Source: Pleurostoma richardsiae
Taxonomy: Eukaryota > Ascomycota > Sordariomycetes > Calosphaeriales > Pleurostomataceae
Direction: 5' to 3'
Length of the DNA: 64,000 bases
Assembly (NCBI GenBank): GCA_030052745.1
Contig: JANBVO010000023.1
Coordinates: 310,001 to 374,000 of the forward strand
The position numbers and the translations under genes are program-made. Position 1 is the stretch's first letter. Each line of letters opens with the position of its first letter. A model generated the notes under the pieces. It made no database searches. It was not told the DNA's origin and saw only the letters and a list, made by a program, of their open reading frames with translations. Shown here piece after piece: positions 46,230 to 58,202 of this stretch.

Positions 46230-48570
46230 TCAATAGACAGCTTGAGCGGCAGGCGCGGAGAGCTTGCGCCTCTTTGCAGAAACCCCTGACGAGGGAGGCT
46301 CTTCGACGCCCAGGAGTTTGTCAACCAGCTCTGCGTTTGCGAGCGGTTCTTCAGGGTAGGGCTTGACAGGAATTTCAAGTTCAATAGAGTTGTCAGAGTC
46401 ACCAGCATCAGCTGTCACTTCCTTCACGGCGACGTCCTGGTCTTGGGCGTCAGCCGTCTGTCCCTTAGTCTTGGGTGCCTTCAGCTCGTGCTGCTTCTGG
46501 TGACGACGCAGCTGGTCCAGCCTGTGGAAGTTCTTCTTGCAGCCCTCGTAGGAGCACTGAAAGCGTCCATGGACGTCGTGCGTCCTCTTGTGCTTCGAAA
46601 GGTTAGAAGACTCGCTGAATGCTCGATGGCAGATATCGCAGACAAGCGGCTTCTCCCCAGTGTGCGTTCGCTTGTGCATTGCTATAGCAGGAAACGTTAG
46701 CCGTGACTTTCAATTTCTCAACGAGAAACTTACTCAATGCACTCTGCTGCCTAAAGGTTCTATTGCAGCCCGGGAAGTCGCACTTTAGGGGCCGACTGTT
46801 TTCGTGGATGAGCTTGTGTTGCTCTAAGGCTTGCTTCGCCGAGAAGACGTGATCACAGATATCGCAGGCATACGGCTTAGCTGCGAACCGGTTAGTACAG
46901 CGCGAGGAAGGGGGGAGATGTATGTGGTAACTAACATCCTGTGTGTGTCTGCATATGGCGCTCAATTTTGCTTCGTTGGGGGAAGCCCTTCTTGCCTTGG
47001 GCTCCGCGACGACATTGTTGCCAGCCGCAAGAGAAGCCAGTATCTTTTCTCTCCAAGTTCTTGACATGGCTCTGGATGACATGCTCATGCAGCTCATCCG
47101 CATTTCGGAACACTATTCCACAGATGTCGATCTTGTCAGAGCTGTCGCACCAGAAGCATTTGTATTCGTCCCCTGGGGTCATCGTGATCTGTGAGGTCAT
47201 GCTGGCAGAGGATGATGGTCGTGGGAAGGCGGCATCCCCGAGGCCATTGAAAGGCACGTCAACCGCAGCTCCCTCTTTCGGCAGAGGAGTGCATGGAGAC
47301 GATAATGTCGCTGGAGATAGAGGGACCGACTTGATAGCCACGTCCAGAGGGCTCATGGATGAACTAGGAGTAAGTCCTGGTGGGGACTGTATGTGTTGTC
47401 CCTGCGGCATGGGACTCGCTTGCAGCGAGGTCCCGAATATGAAGGGTCGGTGTTCTTGGTTGAAATGCCTGACGAATGCTTGGGGATCCGTGTTCTTGAC
47501 ACCGCACTCGTCTGGCTTACAATTGTGCAGCACCTGACTACTCCAGAAATCCGGGACAGGCGGGACATGATTTTGAGAGACATTTTCGGTAGGGAAGTGC
47601 GGAAAGTGGCACTGATGATACCACATTGGGTTGTCTATAGGACATGGGCTTGTGCAGGTCGGGTCGTTGGGATCGCTATGAGCAACTCGCAGGTGTTCTT
47701 GCAGCATGCCGAGAGCGTTCGACCAGCTCTGCGGGTTGGATAAGAAGTCCTGGTTTGTGGTATCTAAGAGAGAGAACCCGGTAGGGCAGAATCCTGTCAA
47801 GATGTTAGAGAACCGTCACTTTGGGGGCATTGCCATCCTGGCCGTAACATACCGGGCGTGTTCGAGAACATGGACTGCTGCTCCTCGTGCTCGCCACCAA
47901 AGGATGCCAGAGTGTAGGCAGCTGTGGCCACATCGGGTGTCACGCCGACCGTACAATTCCGGTCACTGCATGCCGTGGGGTCATCGGCACAGGCGTCGTT
48001 GGCGCAGGCTATATCGGTGCAAGGATCCGCATGACTGCAATGGCTACAGAGCGAACTTGCTGCGACAGAGATGCCGTCGTCCTCGACCATGCTCATGCGC
48101 CGATTCTGTGAATAGTCACCAAACGGGTTGCAGTAAGCGCTGTGGTTTGCGAAGAAAGGAGTGCCGGAATGCGCAGTCTGGTGATAGTCCATGAAGGGCA
48201 TGCTGCCGAACAAATCCGGAGTGCAGAAGGATGGGTTAACATTGTGACCCAGCTGGGGGAAGGAGAAGCTATGAGTTCGGGCCCGGGGAACCAAGTTGTT
48301 GCTGGCAGGGACTCTGTGATGGAAGGCGCCAGGGTTGCTGGTGAGTCCATGGCCATGACGATCTTTTGGCCGGTCGAGGCAAGAGTCGTCATGGGCGGTC
48401 CGGAAGCCGTCCAGGCCGGTATTCGCCTGGCTGAGCATCGAGGGATCGAGGAAAGATAGGGTCTCCAGGTCCGCGCTCATCGGGTCGGAGTACCGCTGGA
48501 AGGAAGCAGAGGTGCTGCCATTGCCCAGAGGCAGATAGAGATCGTCCATGTCTTCTTCCCGACCGTACAT
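46230..48570 (-). CDS. zafA: Zap1/ZafA-like zinc-responsive C2H2 transcription factor
   Basis: Exons complement(join(46230..46681,46734..46880,46936..47793,47853..48570)) give 724 aa. The N-terminal half is disordered and has seven Cys within residues 175-206. Zinc fingers lie at about 445-640: an atypical CFWCDSSDKIDICG finger, a CGWQQC finger, then classical fingers joined by HTGSKPYAC, HENSRPLKC and HTGEKPLVC, with RAFSESSNLSKHKRTH as in Zap1 (RFNESSNLSKHIKTH). The arrangement of atypical fingers before a C-terminal array, and that last match, point to the Zap1/ZafA family, which activates zinc uptake when zinc is low. All junctions keep frame; intron 2 uses donor GTTAGT and restores the HTGSKP linker. 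A near-consensus zinc-response element lies upstream. Confidence 0.82.
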
Positions 48571-50774
48571 GGCCGCGGGGAAGGGCTCCTGAAGGAAGTC
48601 TTCGCCTTCAGTGCCGGGGTTCTCTCGGTCCTTGCGTCAAAGCACACGGGCCACGGAGGAGGAAAGCCGGCGAGAGTGATGATGCTGGGGTGAATGAGGC
48701 TCAACAAGAAACAACGGGAGAGGAGCCGCGGGGGGGAGAAACGGCAAGTAAAAGCGAATTCCGCAATGGCAAAAGACAAGGCGAGGCGGACTGAGCGATT
48801 GTGTCAGCGGCTGGTGGGAACAGGTGTGGAAGCAGCAGCCCCTCGGTCTGGCACAGCACAGCACCGGGACCCTCTTGCGATGGTGGTGGTGAGTGAGAAC
48901 CTTGATGGTCCACTGCCGCAAAAAAACTGGCCGGCCGGTCTGGGTATCTTCGGTACCTGACTACAAGTACTCCGTACCCGCACCACCAACCGCGCGAGTG
49001 ACAAAGCAGGGTCAGATAATGAATTCTCAACAGAGACGACAACTAGCGAGAGAAGAAAAAAGCACACCATTCAAGCAGAGACTCTCCTCTCTTCCGACCG
49101 GGAGAATGGCTGGTATTTGTGCGTCAGGGAAAGCGGAGCCGTGCGCACACCTCCCGGCTCGAGTTGGCGCTTGCGAGCATTAGACTCTGCAATTACGTCC
49201 CGGGATCGCTGCCAGAGCCGACCAGGGCGCAGAGTCAAAATCGCCATCTGGTGCACCTCCCGCCGGACCTGGATCCGAAAGATTGACTTTTTGCGGCTTG
49301 GAGTAGCAACGAATACATGACGACACATGACGACGAGGCCAGGGAGTGTGTAATTTACCTATTGGCACCAATGGGTACGCTCTCGCATGGGTCTCGGACA
49401 CTGCACCCGTGGAGGCGCCGGCGACGCAGTACCCTAGGGCCAGACAGTGTTAGCGACTCCGGTGCACTGTCCGGCGCCGAAGCCGAAGAGCGCCGTGCCG
49501 TTGCTACTATCCAATGTGTACCGAATACCTGACTCGAGGAAATTGGCCAGCTTCTTGCCTAAGATGACTTGGGTCAGTGGGACTATTGATGCTCTGTGTT
49601 GGAGCGCCGGCAGCTGCGTCAGCCTATGAGATGCCAGTCAATTCACAGACTTTCCACATCAGGAGAGAGACGGTGTGTCGAGCCGTGACGCACACCCTCC
49701 CCCACGTAGGTAGATACCCAGGTACCTGAGATGCGCCATCAAGCCGTGGAAAGAATCAGCAGCCCTTTACTAGCAGATCATGCTAGTATACTACCATAGA
49801 TCGTGTGGTAGTAGGAGGCGGAGTGTTAAGTTGGCGAGCACTTCTGTTCGCCTAGTGGCCGTTGATTTATCCCACAGCTAAGGCCATACACACTGACACT
49901 GTACCGTGAGCCACTATACATAAGATATCTGCGGGTACCACTCGCATGTGAGAGTATAAGGCGTGCCCACCTGATGTGATCCCAGAGCCGGGCGTGGCAT
50001 ACTACCTACTCCGAAAGTACAGTTTTGCTCGCTTTCCGCGAGGCAACCGACGGTGCCTGCTTAGGGAAGGTACGTTATCGAGATGTACTTACTGCGGCAT
50101 CTCGCTTCTTGGTCTCCAGGGGCTCGAGATGGACCGGACCCTTTCGAGGACCCTCATAATTACACGAGTACTACTACTGTATCGCCAAGAAAAGCATCCG
50201 CAGCCTTACCCCGCCGGTCTTATCGAACTCTATCTGCAGGCTAATACCAGCTGCTAAGCGAAGGAGCCTCATCAACAACGACTCTCAGCTCTCACAAAGC
50301 TTCCTAGCTCAAGCATTGTCCGTTCCCTCGGCTTCAATGGAGATGCATTAATGTCATCGACGGTCCATTGAGGCTCGAACGCAGCCGCAGTCTTCAGGAT
50401 AAACACTCATCGCCCACTTGGTTTCGCTTACGTATTCCCCCGCAAGTCACAAGGACGTCTTACCCACGCCTCAAAACCTTCCCGCCTCACTCTCGGAAAT
50501 CATACATCTAACCTCAGCCTTCGCGTGGACCTGCCATTTAAGTTTTCAGCCCCGGACCAAGATCCGCGCTGGTCCGGTTCGTGGCCCGCAGATCTTGACT
50601 TCCTTCCTCCCACACCACACGCCAGCGACGTGACCATTCCGCTGAGCTGCCTGAAGCATATCGCCAGGCCAGGCGGCAAAGGTTAAAAGGAAGGAGGTGA
50701 AAGCCCCCGAGAGGTAGGGGTGAAATCTCGAGAGAAACGACTAGGAAGAAAAGAGAGCAAGCGAGACGAGAGTC
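48571..50774. other. 2.2-kb divergent intergenic region
   Basis: Promoter and leader region of the zinc regulator on one side and of the small lipidated protein on the other. It holds a ZRE-like site (48899) and GGTACC sites at 48952, 49721 and 49934. Short ORFs (e.g. 49317-49532) look random. Confidence 0.5.
48899..48909. promoter_or_regulatory. Near-match zinc-response element
   Basis: ACCTTGATGGT matches the Zap1 element ACCTTNAAGGT at 9 of 10 fixed positions, about 330 bp upstream of the Zap1/ZafA-like start codon. Yeast ZAP1 activates its own gene through such a site, so autoregulation is a fair inference. Confidence 0.45.
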
Positions 50775-51266
50775 ATGGGTGCCCTCTGCGGCAAGCAGTC
50801 CTCCGACTCGTTCGCCCAGCCGGGACGCCCGCTGGGCACCGCCCCAACCCCTGCGGCAACTGCGCCCGTGCCCGCCTCGAAGAAGACAGTAGGCGGTCCC
50901 CCTCGGACCTTGGGGGGCAGCACGGGAGAGAGCGCGGACGCCAGCGAGGCGCGGCGGCGGGCGGCGGAGGCAGCCGAGGTGAGTTGATGAGAACTGAGGG
51001 CAGCGCGCACACCCCCGCCCCCCACCCCCCCTCTCCGCTCCCTACACGCAGGGGATGCTGCTGTGTACTTCCAGGACCGAAAACTAACGATGACGGAATG
51101 GTAGGCAAGGGCAAAAGCATCGGACAGCAAGCCAGTAGGCAAGCTGGGCGGGCAGCTCAAGGCGCAGCAGAAGCAGACGAGAGTCGGCACGCTCAAGGAG
51201 GCGAGCGAGAGGGAGGTGCGGACGAGGGAGATGGATGCCGCGGGGGAGTCTCTGAACCATAATTAG
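50775..51266 (+). CDS. Small N-myristoylation-type protein of unknown function
   Basis: Exons join(50775..50978,51105..51266) give 121 aa; the 126-nt intron has donor GTGAGT, an ACTAAC branch site and acceptor GGTAG. The N-terminus MGALCGKQSSDSF has Gly2 for N-myristoylation and Cys5 for palmitoylation, so membrane attachment is likely. The middle is Pro/Ala/Thr-rich and disordered. The C-terminal half is helical and charged (KLGGQLKAQQKQTRVGTLKE, then REVRTREMDAAGESL). I have a sense that similar short proteins occur across Sordariomycetes, but I know no function. Role is unknown. Confidence 0.72.
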
Positions 51267-51772
51267 GCTCGGTTCCACCCCTGCGGCAGAGTCTGTCATG
51301 GGAATGAGGTACCGGAGGGTGTGGGACGGTGGGCCGATTTGACGATGGATGACCAGCCTCAGATTTTCTCCTTTCGGGGGGAAGAATAGTAGTCGGCGAC
51401 CTTGCACGGATTTGACGACGATGATGACGCGATTTCATAATTCAACCTGGGAACTTTGTTCGCGAATGCGAACGCCAATGTCATGCCATTCTGGGTTTGT
51501 AGGCCTTTCTCATAGACGTAGAACTCGAATGTCACGCGGACATGGTAACTCTCTCATGATGAACTTGTTCTCTACGTGCCTCTGTATGAAACACTACGGC
51601 TAGACGCACAAAACCACCTCACCGAGACACCAACTAGCGCACTAGTTGCCCGAGCCTTGAACCAAAAAGGTGAGCCGAGACGCCGTCATTAACCCCATGA
51701 CCAGAGACAGGCGACCAAAGTAAGGTAAGCAGGAAAAGCATCGATACCGCGGCCCAAAGGTCGCAAGGCACC
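51267..51772. other. Intergenic, between convergent 3' ends
   Basis: 3' UTRs of the small lipidated protein gene and PRP5, with one GGTACC at 51308. Nothing else is seen. Confidence 0.55.
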
Positions 51773-54700
51773 TCAAGTGATGGTGTACCTTCCACTAGCA
51801 GGAGCACGGCTCTCAGCATCGGCGGCGGCAATGGTGCCCTCCTTGAGCAGTCTGGTAAGCTCCGACAGGGCATTCCCGACTTGCACCTCGGTGTCACCCT
51901 CGATGAGGATGTACAGCTTCGGCTCGGCGCCAGGCGCCGGCTCCTTGCCCGCAGCGTAGAAAGTGCCCTTCGTGGTGATGGAAGTACCGGTGGCCTCCAG
52001 GATCTTGGCGACGTTCGTGCGGTTGGTGACGGCCCATCTCGCCTTCTGCGGGAAGTCGTTGATCTCCAGAGTCGCGTGGAAAGCGCCGGCATCCGGTCCC
52101 TTGTTGTCGATCGGTTGGCCGGGGCGCAGCTGTCCAGCGCGGGCAAGACGGGCGTTGATGTCATGGACTGCCTGCGCGGCTTTGTCCAGGGCACCACCGT
52201 CACTCCCCTTGGCGCCAGCTGCGACGACGGGTTTCGCCCCTGCCACTTCTGCAGGCGCCGCTGTTTCCCCTTCGGCTTTGGCTGTCTCGCGAGACACAAT
52301 GGCGGAGGCGGCGGACTGGATGGCAGAGGCGGCTTTGGAGACTTTCTCGTCATCGGCAGGTTTCTTCTCCTCGGCCTGGTTATCCTCCTCTTCACCTTCT
52401 GGCCTGTGCAACTTCCGCTCTCTTGCACGGGCAGCGTCTCTCTCCTTGTCTAAGCGCTCAAGTCCCTTTCCACCGAACCCAGATTGGTCCTTTGCCTTAC
52501 CAGCCTTGACTTTCTCTTTCCACGCCTTGCGCATCTCATCCAGTCGTTCAGGAACTGGCTGACCACTCTGTTCCAATGCCTTCACGATGCCAGGGGCACA
52601 ATTCTCCTGCTCCGGTGTGACAAAGGTAACAGCAGTACCGGTATTGCCGGCCCGTCCTGTGCGACCCGCCCGGTGGACATAGTCTTCCAGATGGTTCGGA
52701 GCATCATAGTTGACGACAAGCTTCAGCTGCTTCACATCGAGGCCGCGGGCCGCGACGGACGTTGCAATCAAAATGGGGCAGACACCGCTCTTGAAATCCG
52801 CAATGGCGGAGTCGCGGTCCACTTGTTCCCTTCCACCGTGGATTGACATGCACGCCCAACCCTTCTTGAGCAGCTCCTGGAGCAGTTCATCAGCCTTCTC
52901 TTGACGCTCCACGAATATCAAAGCGCGAACATCGTCGTCGTCCACGTAAAGCTCCCCAAGAAGTTCTAGCAGGCGATTGAATTTCTCCTTTTCCTCTCGG
53001 ACTTCCACAATTTGTGTGATCTCCGAGGCCACAACACTCCGGCCGCCGACAGTGATTTCGACTGGATTCCTCAACACTTTCTTCACTAGTGCATCGATGA
53101 TACGAGGCATAGTAGCTGAAAATAGTACGGTCTGGCGGTCAGGTCTGATATTCGCAAAGATCTTCATGACTTGAGGCTCGAAACCCATGTCAAACATCCG
53201 GTCAGCTTCGTCGAGGACGATATAGCTTGTCCTCCTCAAGTTGACAACCCGGCCCTGGTTGGCGGCTAGTAGATCGATGAATCGCCCGGTAGTAGCAACA
53301 ACAATCTCGGCGCCGCGTTTGAGCTCGGCAATTTGATCTTTGATAGGCGGACCGCCGTATGCACATACCGCACGGAGGCCGAGAGCAGATAAGAAAGGCT
53401 TACAATCTCGAAAGATCTGCGTCGCGAGCTCTCGTGTTGGCGTCAAAACGAGACCGATGGGGCCATCATCTTTCACGGGATCTTGATCCTTGATATGCCG
53501 GAACATGGGCAGGAGGAATGCCATCGTCTTGCCAGACCCAGTCTTCGCAACACCAATGACGTCTCTGCCTGACATGATAACAGGCAGAGCCTGCATCTGA
53601 ATAGGTGTAGGTTTGTCGTATCCCAACTTAGCAATCGTGTCCAGGACTGGTTGCGTAAGACCGCACTGTGACCATTTCTGGACCGGCTTCGGGACATCCT
53701 TGCCCGAGACTTTGATACCATCCAAATCCAGGCGCAGTTCAGCCACCTCGGCTTCCGTGAGTTGACTCAGCTCGGATGGCTCAACCCAGAAGTTCTTTCG
53801 TACCGGATTCAGGTCTATCTTGCTATAGTCAATGGTCGGAATATCCTTCTTTTTGCGCTTCGCTGCCATGGCAAGGATCGCATCGGGGTTGGCATCTTCT
53901 TTCGCCGCATAGTCGTAGTCATCGTCGTCTGAGAAGTACGCTTCGGGAGCTGACTGCGATTTTCCAGTCGCGGCTTTCTTGAATGAGCTATTACGGCTCT
54001 CGAGCGGTGCCTGCTCTAGACCGGCCATGAAGGCATCCAGGGGATCCACCTCTTCCTCGTCTACCTCCATTTTCTGGGGTTCGTTCTGGGTCTCGGCAGC
54101 AACGGCCGGCACAGGAGGCTCTGCAGCATCGGTCGCTGTGCCATTGGTTTCTGGTGCTTCGCCAGACTCGTCAACCTGCATAGCCATGCTTTGTTGCAGT
54201 ATTCTCTCCTCGCGTCTCTCGTGGGCGGCTCGAGCAGCGGCAGCAGCTTCTTCCTCCGTGCCGGCGAAATTGTCACCATCGGATTCGTCGTCATCATTCT
54301 CTTGATCTGCATACGGAGTCGCATCTACCTCCTCGAGCGACAGATCGGGGAGCTTAGCCAGCTTGCGCTTTGACGTTTCCTCGTCATCAAGCATGAGATT
54401 CCGCTCATGCTTGCGCTTCGCCGACAGTTTCTCGTTCTCGGCGTTCGTCTTATGGAAACCGAAACCGCTTATAGGTTTGCCAGTCGGCAAGGCAGAAGCT
54501 ACGAGAGCCGCGTCAGCCATGTCATAGGGATATATAGAGACAGTATCGCACATACCGGTAGACGATCTGTTAGACGTTACTACTAAGCTCTCCTTTGGAA
54601 CACTGATGCCCCCTATCGCTGCAGGAGACTGGTGGCGCGGCGCAGATTTCTTGGCGATCGCCTTGGGGTCGAATTTACCAGCGTGAGGTAGCGCCGGAGA

Positions 54701-55603
54701 AGCATCTTGAGCTGACTGAGGTGTCCTGGGAGAAGCAACTGCAGAAGTACCACCTAGAGGAGAGGCAAGGGTAGTGGGGGTACCATTAGCTTTGCCATCC
54801 ATCTCCTCGAGGAGCTTCCTCGTGTTCCCTGGAGCTGCCTCAGCCTCCTTGGCTGATTTCGCCAACTGCTTCTTCTTCCAGGCCTCAAGTTTAGCAAGTC
54901 TTGCAGCTTGTTTCTCAGCTTCACCTTGGGATTGAGCAGACTTAGCGGTCTGTAGAGCCGGGTCAGCAGGGTGACATATGATCGGGGTGTGATGGTGATG
55001 CGAATATACCTCTGTATCCTTGACTCGCGCTGCACCCGTTGAGGGCTGCGCCCCCTGGCGAAGATCGTCGCCTTTCCCGCGAGTGCTGGAAGCAGAAGTA
55101 CCTTCCCGTGCGGCCTGTGCCCTATCAACAGAATCATCCCGCCTCCCTCGATAGCTTCTGTCACCATCTCTGCTCCGTGGCCTCCGACGGCCGGGAGAGC
55201 GGTCTCGATCCGGAAGTCGATCGCGTGAACGACGCCGATCCCGGTCCCTGTCACGGTCCCGGTCCCGGTTGCGATAGGGGCCATCTTGGCGTCCGCCACG
55301 GTGGTAGCTGTCGTCCCTGCGTTCTATGGAGCGATCCCGCCGACGGTACGAGTCGCGATCCCTGTCGTGTTCCCGGTCTCGATATCGTCGCTGCGTATCA
55401 TATCGGTCAGAAGAGGGGGACGGGCCATCATATCCAAAGCTTCTTCTCACATCTGCCGGACTCCTAGAACGACTCCGTCGACGATAGTCGCGGGGTTCGT
55501 CCCGGCGTCCACGATCGCGTCTGTCCTCATCTTTGCGATTCTTTCTCGTGGACTGCTGGCTTCCTGCAGGAGATGGTGAGCGCGATGTTCTGTGGCGAGC
55601 CAT
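51773..55603 (-). CDS. prp5: DEAD-box splicing helicase Prp5 (DDX46)
   Basis: An ATP-dependent helicase that remodels the U2 snRNP for branch-site pairing. The whole span is open (1276 codons), but two stretches inside are probably introns: 54950-55009 (60 nt, donor GTATAT, GCTGAC branch site, CTACAG acceptor) and 54499-54555 (57 nt, donor GTATGT, GGCTGACG, CGTAG). Spliced, complement(join(51773..54498,54556..54949,55010..55603)) gives 1237 aa. The N-terminus is an RS/RD-rich domain, followed by [10 protein letters not shown] and a central acidic region. Helicase motifs are AKTGSGKT (near 645), [16 protein letters not shown] (near 756), SATMPR (near 790) and [13 protein letters not shown] (near 939). 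The C-terminal extension, ending in a KH-like fold as in DDX46, is long for the family. Confidence 0.94.
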   Translation of the reverse strand: MARHRTSRSPSPAGSQQSTRKNRKDEDRRDRGRRDEPRDYRRRSRSRSPADVRRSFGYDGPSPSSDRYDTQRRYRDREHDRDRDSYRRRDRSIERRDDSYHRGGRQDGPYRNRDRDRDRDRDRRRSRDRLPDRDRSPGRRRPRSRDGDRSYRGRRDDSVDRAQAAREGTSASSTRGKGDDLRQGAQPSTGAARVKDTEVYSHHHHTPIICHPADPALQTAKSAQSQGEAEKQAARLAKLEAWKKKQLAKSAKEAEAAPGNTRKLLEEMDGKANGTPTTLASPLGGTSAVASPRTPQSAQDASPALPHAGKFDPKAIAKKSAPRHQSPAAIGGISVPKESLVVTSNRSSTGMCDTVSIYPYDMADAALVASALPTGKPISGFGFHKTNAENEKLSAKRKHERNLMLDDEETSKRKLAKLPDLSLEEVDATPYADQENDDDESDGDNFAGTEEEAAAAARAAHERREERILQQSMAMQVDESGEAPETNGTATDAAEPPVPAVAAETQNEPQKMEVDEEEVDPLDAFMAGLEQAPLESRNSSFKKAATGKSQSAPEAYFSDDDDYDYAAKEDANPDAILAMAAKRKKKDIPTIDYSKIDLNPVRKNFWVEPSELSQLTEAEVAELRLDLDGIKVSGKDVPKPVQKWSQCGLTQPVLDTIAKLGYDKPTPIQMQALPVIMSGRDVIGVAKTGSGKTMAFLLPMFRHIKDQDPVKDDGPIGLVLTPTRELATQIFRDCKPFLSALGLRAVCAYGGPPIKDQIAELKRGAEIVVATTGRFIDLLAANQGRVVNLRRTSYIVLDEADRMFDMGFEPQVMKIFANIRPDRQTVLFSATMPRIIDALVKKVLRNPVEITVGGRSVVASEITQIVEVREEKEKFNRLLELLGELYVDDDDVRALIFVERQEKADELLQELLKKGWACMSIHGGREQVDRDSAIADFKSGVCPILIATSVAARGLDVKQLKLVVNYDAPNHLEDYVHRAGRTGRAGNTGTAVTFVTPEQENCAPGIVKALEQSGQPVPERLDEMRKAWKEKVKAGKAKDQSGFGGKGLERLDKERDAARARERKLHRPEGEEEDNQAEEKKPADDEKVSKAASAIQSAASAIVSRETAKAEGETAAPAEVAGAKPVVAAGAKGSDGGALDKAAQAVHDINARLARAGQLRPGQPIDNKGPDAGAFHATLEINDFPQKARWAVTNRTNVAKILEATGTSITTKGTFYAAGKEPAPGAEPKLYILIEGDTEVQVGNALSELTRLLKEGTIAAADAESRAPASGRYTIT

Positions 55604-56695
55604 CTTGGCTGTGTTGACAGCTCAGCAGGACACTTCGGTGAGCAGTACTTTCTGACGAGATTAGAAGGCGGAGGTAGAGGTGTGTGGTGTATAGACTGGA
55701 GGCGCGGGGTTGAAACGCCGTCCGCCTGAATTCGCTCGGGGGAATGCTTTCCACGCAAGCAAGCCTCGGGTGTCACGGCGAGGAACAGTTATTGAGGGGT
55801 TCTGGGAGTCCAGATGGCTGTCCCAGACGTTCAGCGGCGCGTGTTTGTATAGTTGAGTATCGCTCACATTCAATACCTAACACTGGCAGGACTCGCTCCG
55901 AGACGATTTTGCCGTCCGCTAGCCTGGTCCCTGGCGCTGCATTAGACGGCGCGGACTAATTTGGCTCCGTCCGAGTCTGTGCGGGCACTTCACCTCCACT
56001 CAAGCTCCCCACTCTGGTGTTATCACAAAGGCCCGTGCAGATGGGTGCTTTGGGAGCCTGGGAGCTAAACAGAGCTCTATGGAAGTATACTCGATGACCT
56101 GAGCGCCTTACTGAGCCTGAAGGGTTTTAAAAACTCATCTGTTGCAGTGGCTGTTAGAAGATAACTTTTTTTATATTGGACTGTAGCATCCACCTATTTG
56201 AGACTGTAAGAATAGCACAAGGTCTGATCAAGTGATTGCTGGCTTCCAGCTCGCTGTGACATGGCTAGATCGGTGGCCTAGAATAACGAAGAGCCAATGT
56301 TGCTCTGAGCTCAACGTTCCGTCCTCACCATATCAGCCAAGGCCTCTATACCAGACCTTCTGGGGATCGCTCAAAGACTCCTGGACTTTCTGGTAGCAGT
56401 AGCAGAGAACAAAGCCATCTGAGTGAGTGACGTCTAGCGGCTGAGACATCTTACTTAACTGCCGCGACTATTGAGCTTCGCGCGTAGGCCAATCAGAAGC
56501 CGGCACCATCGACTGTGGCCCGCGCAGTCCATCCCTGGGTAAAACACGGGGGCTGGGGTCGAGCTCATCATCCCATTCCGGCTCCAATCCTGGCAGAAAC
56601 AATCAACAGGCGCTGACGACAACATCGGGACCTGCGCAACGAGAGATATCCGCGAAAAAGAGGGTCGGCATCTGCTTCGCTCCTCCGCCACAGAG
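55604..56695. other. Divergent PRP5/HMG intergenic region
   Basis: 1.1 kb holding both promoters. It has T- and A-rich stretches near 56165. No gene or repeat is seen. Confidence 0.55.
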
Positions 56696-57705
56696 ATGTG
56701 GTCAGTTATCAGGCCCGCCGCGGCCGCGGCCGCGGCCCTGCGCGCCAGCTCCGCCGCCCGCGTCACAACCTCACGTGTCACCTCCCTCGCCCGCGCAAGA
56801 GCCGTTGCGATCCCCCGCTCCCGGCTCCAGCTGCCCATCCGCGCATTCGCGACCCGCGGCCGGCCTGCGGGCACCAAGAAGCCTGCCGCCGCGAAGAAGG
56901 CCGCCGGCGCCAAGAAGAGGAAGGCAGTGACGAAGAAGAAGGCCGCCAAGCCCAAGGCCGCCAAGAAGCCCCGCAAGGCCCTGACGCCCGAGGAGTTGGC
57001 GAAGAGGGAGGTCAGAGTGCTGAAGTTGACGGCGCTCCTCAAGGAACCGGGCAAGCTGCCGGACAGGAGCTGGCTGGTGTACACGACGCAGCAGCTGAAG
57101 GGTGCCAACTTCACCTCGGAGTCCCTGGGCTCCGCCGTCAGGGGCGTGGCCGAGGAGTACAAAGGCCTGTCGCCTGGTGAGAAGGAGGTGCGTTACTATC
57201 AAGCAGAAGCGCTTCTATTTATGCTATCAACTAACCCATGAATAGCGTCTTGAGGCTACCGCAGAGGAGAATAAGCAGAAGAACAAGGAGGCCTACAGAG
57301 CTTGGGTCGAGAGCTACACCCCGCAGGAGATCTACGATGCGAACAAGGCTCGAAACCGGCTACGAACAAAGTACCAGGCGACCAAGAAGGGGCCGATTCA
57401 GGATAGTCGCCTGCCGAAGCAGCCTCTGTCTGCGTTCCTGCTCTTCTCCAAGTCGAGATGGGCGACCCACGACTACTCGGGCCAGAAGGCTGCCGACGTC
57501 GCCAAGTTGATCGCAAACGACTGGAAGTCGCTGTCGGATTTGGAGCGCCAGGTGAGAATGCCCTATTCCATTTTGGATAGAGGCTCGTGTTTACTAACTG
57601 GCCGCCTAGCCGTTCTTTGATCTTGCCGTTGCCGAGCAGGAGCGCTACGAGAAGGAGGTGAAGAGCGTCTTCGGCCGCGAGATCCAGAAGCGTGCTTCCC
57701 CTTGA
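56696..57705 (+). CDS. Mitochondrial HMG-box protein (Abf2/TFAM-like)
   Basis: Likely packages mitochondrial DNA. Exons join(56696..57187,57246..57551,57610..57705) give 297 aa, with introns of 58 nt each. The first 50 residues are Ala/Arg/Ser-rich without acids, a clear presequence ending near RAFATRGR. A Lys/Ala/Pro-rich basic stretch (about 55-95) follows. Then comes a degenerate first HMG-like region (WLVYTTQQLKG, GLSPGEKERLEATAEENK, YRAWVESYTPQE) and a good HMG box (about 215-290: LPKQPLSAFLLFSKSRW, IANDWKSLSDLERQPFFDLA). Two boxes after a presequence fit Abf2-type proteins, though the basic region is larger than in yeast Abf2 (183 aa). Confidence 0.82.
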
Positions 57706-58202
57706 GCGGGACAAAGACGTCTCCATCAATGGCGTTGTCTAGCTGCCTGTACAATACCACCTAACATTGGATGGTCTGGTCTAAACGGGGCGCACTGGGG
57801 GTCACGAAGATTATAGACTGCCGACCCGCTGACACCGGACTCAGGAGGAAGGTATACTTGGCTGAACGCCCTCACCGGCACAAAAAACCTATCACGCTTA
57901 TCCGTCTGCGTCTCTGATCTGGGATTATAAGGGTTCAATGGGGGGATTACTATTTCAGTTTCCGTGCAGGACGACAGGGTGTCCTCTGTCTTCTACGTGT
58001 ATCAATACCCATGTTTCAATGCTTAGTCTTGAGTGTCTACTAGGCGCGAATGTAGGTGACGCGAAGAACAGCTGAAGTATTCAGAATTCAAATCCACTCA
58101 TGTATGCATCCTCGGGTATCACTATGGTTCCTCTCCCATGCTTGGAAACCGAAACCACCCGCCGAACGCCCTACGCAAATGCAGGCAATGCAAGACAACC
58201 GC
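57706..58202. other. Intergenic, between convergent 3' ends
   Basis: 3' flanks of the HMG gene and of the 440-aa protein gene. No feature is seen. Confidence 0.55.
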
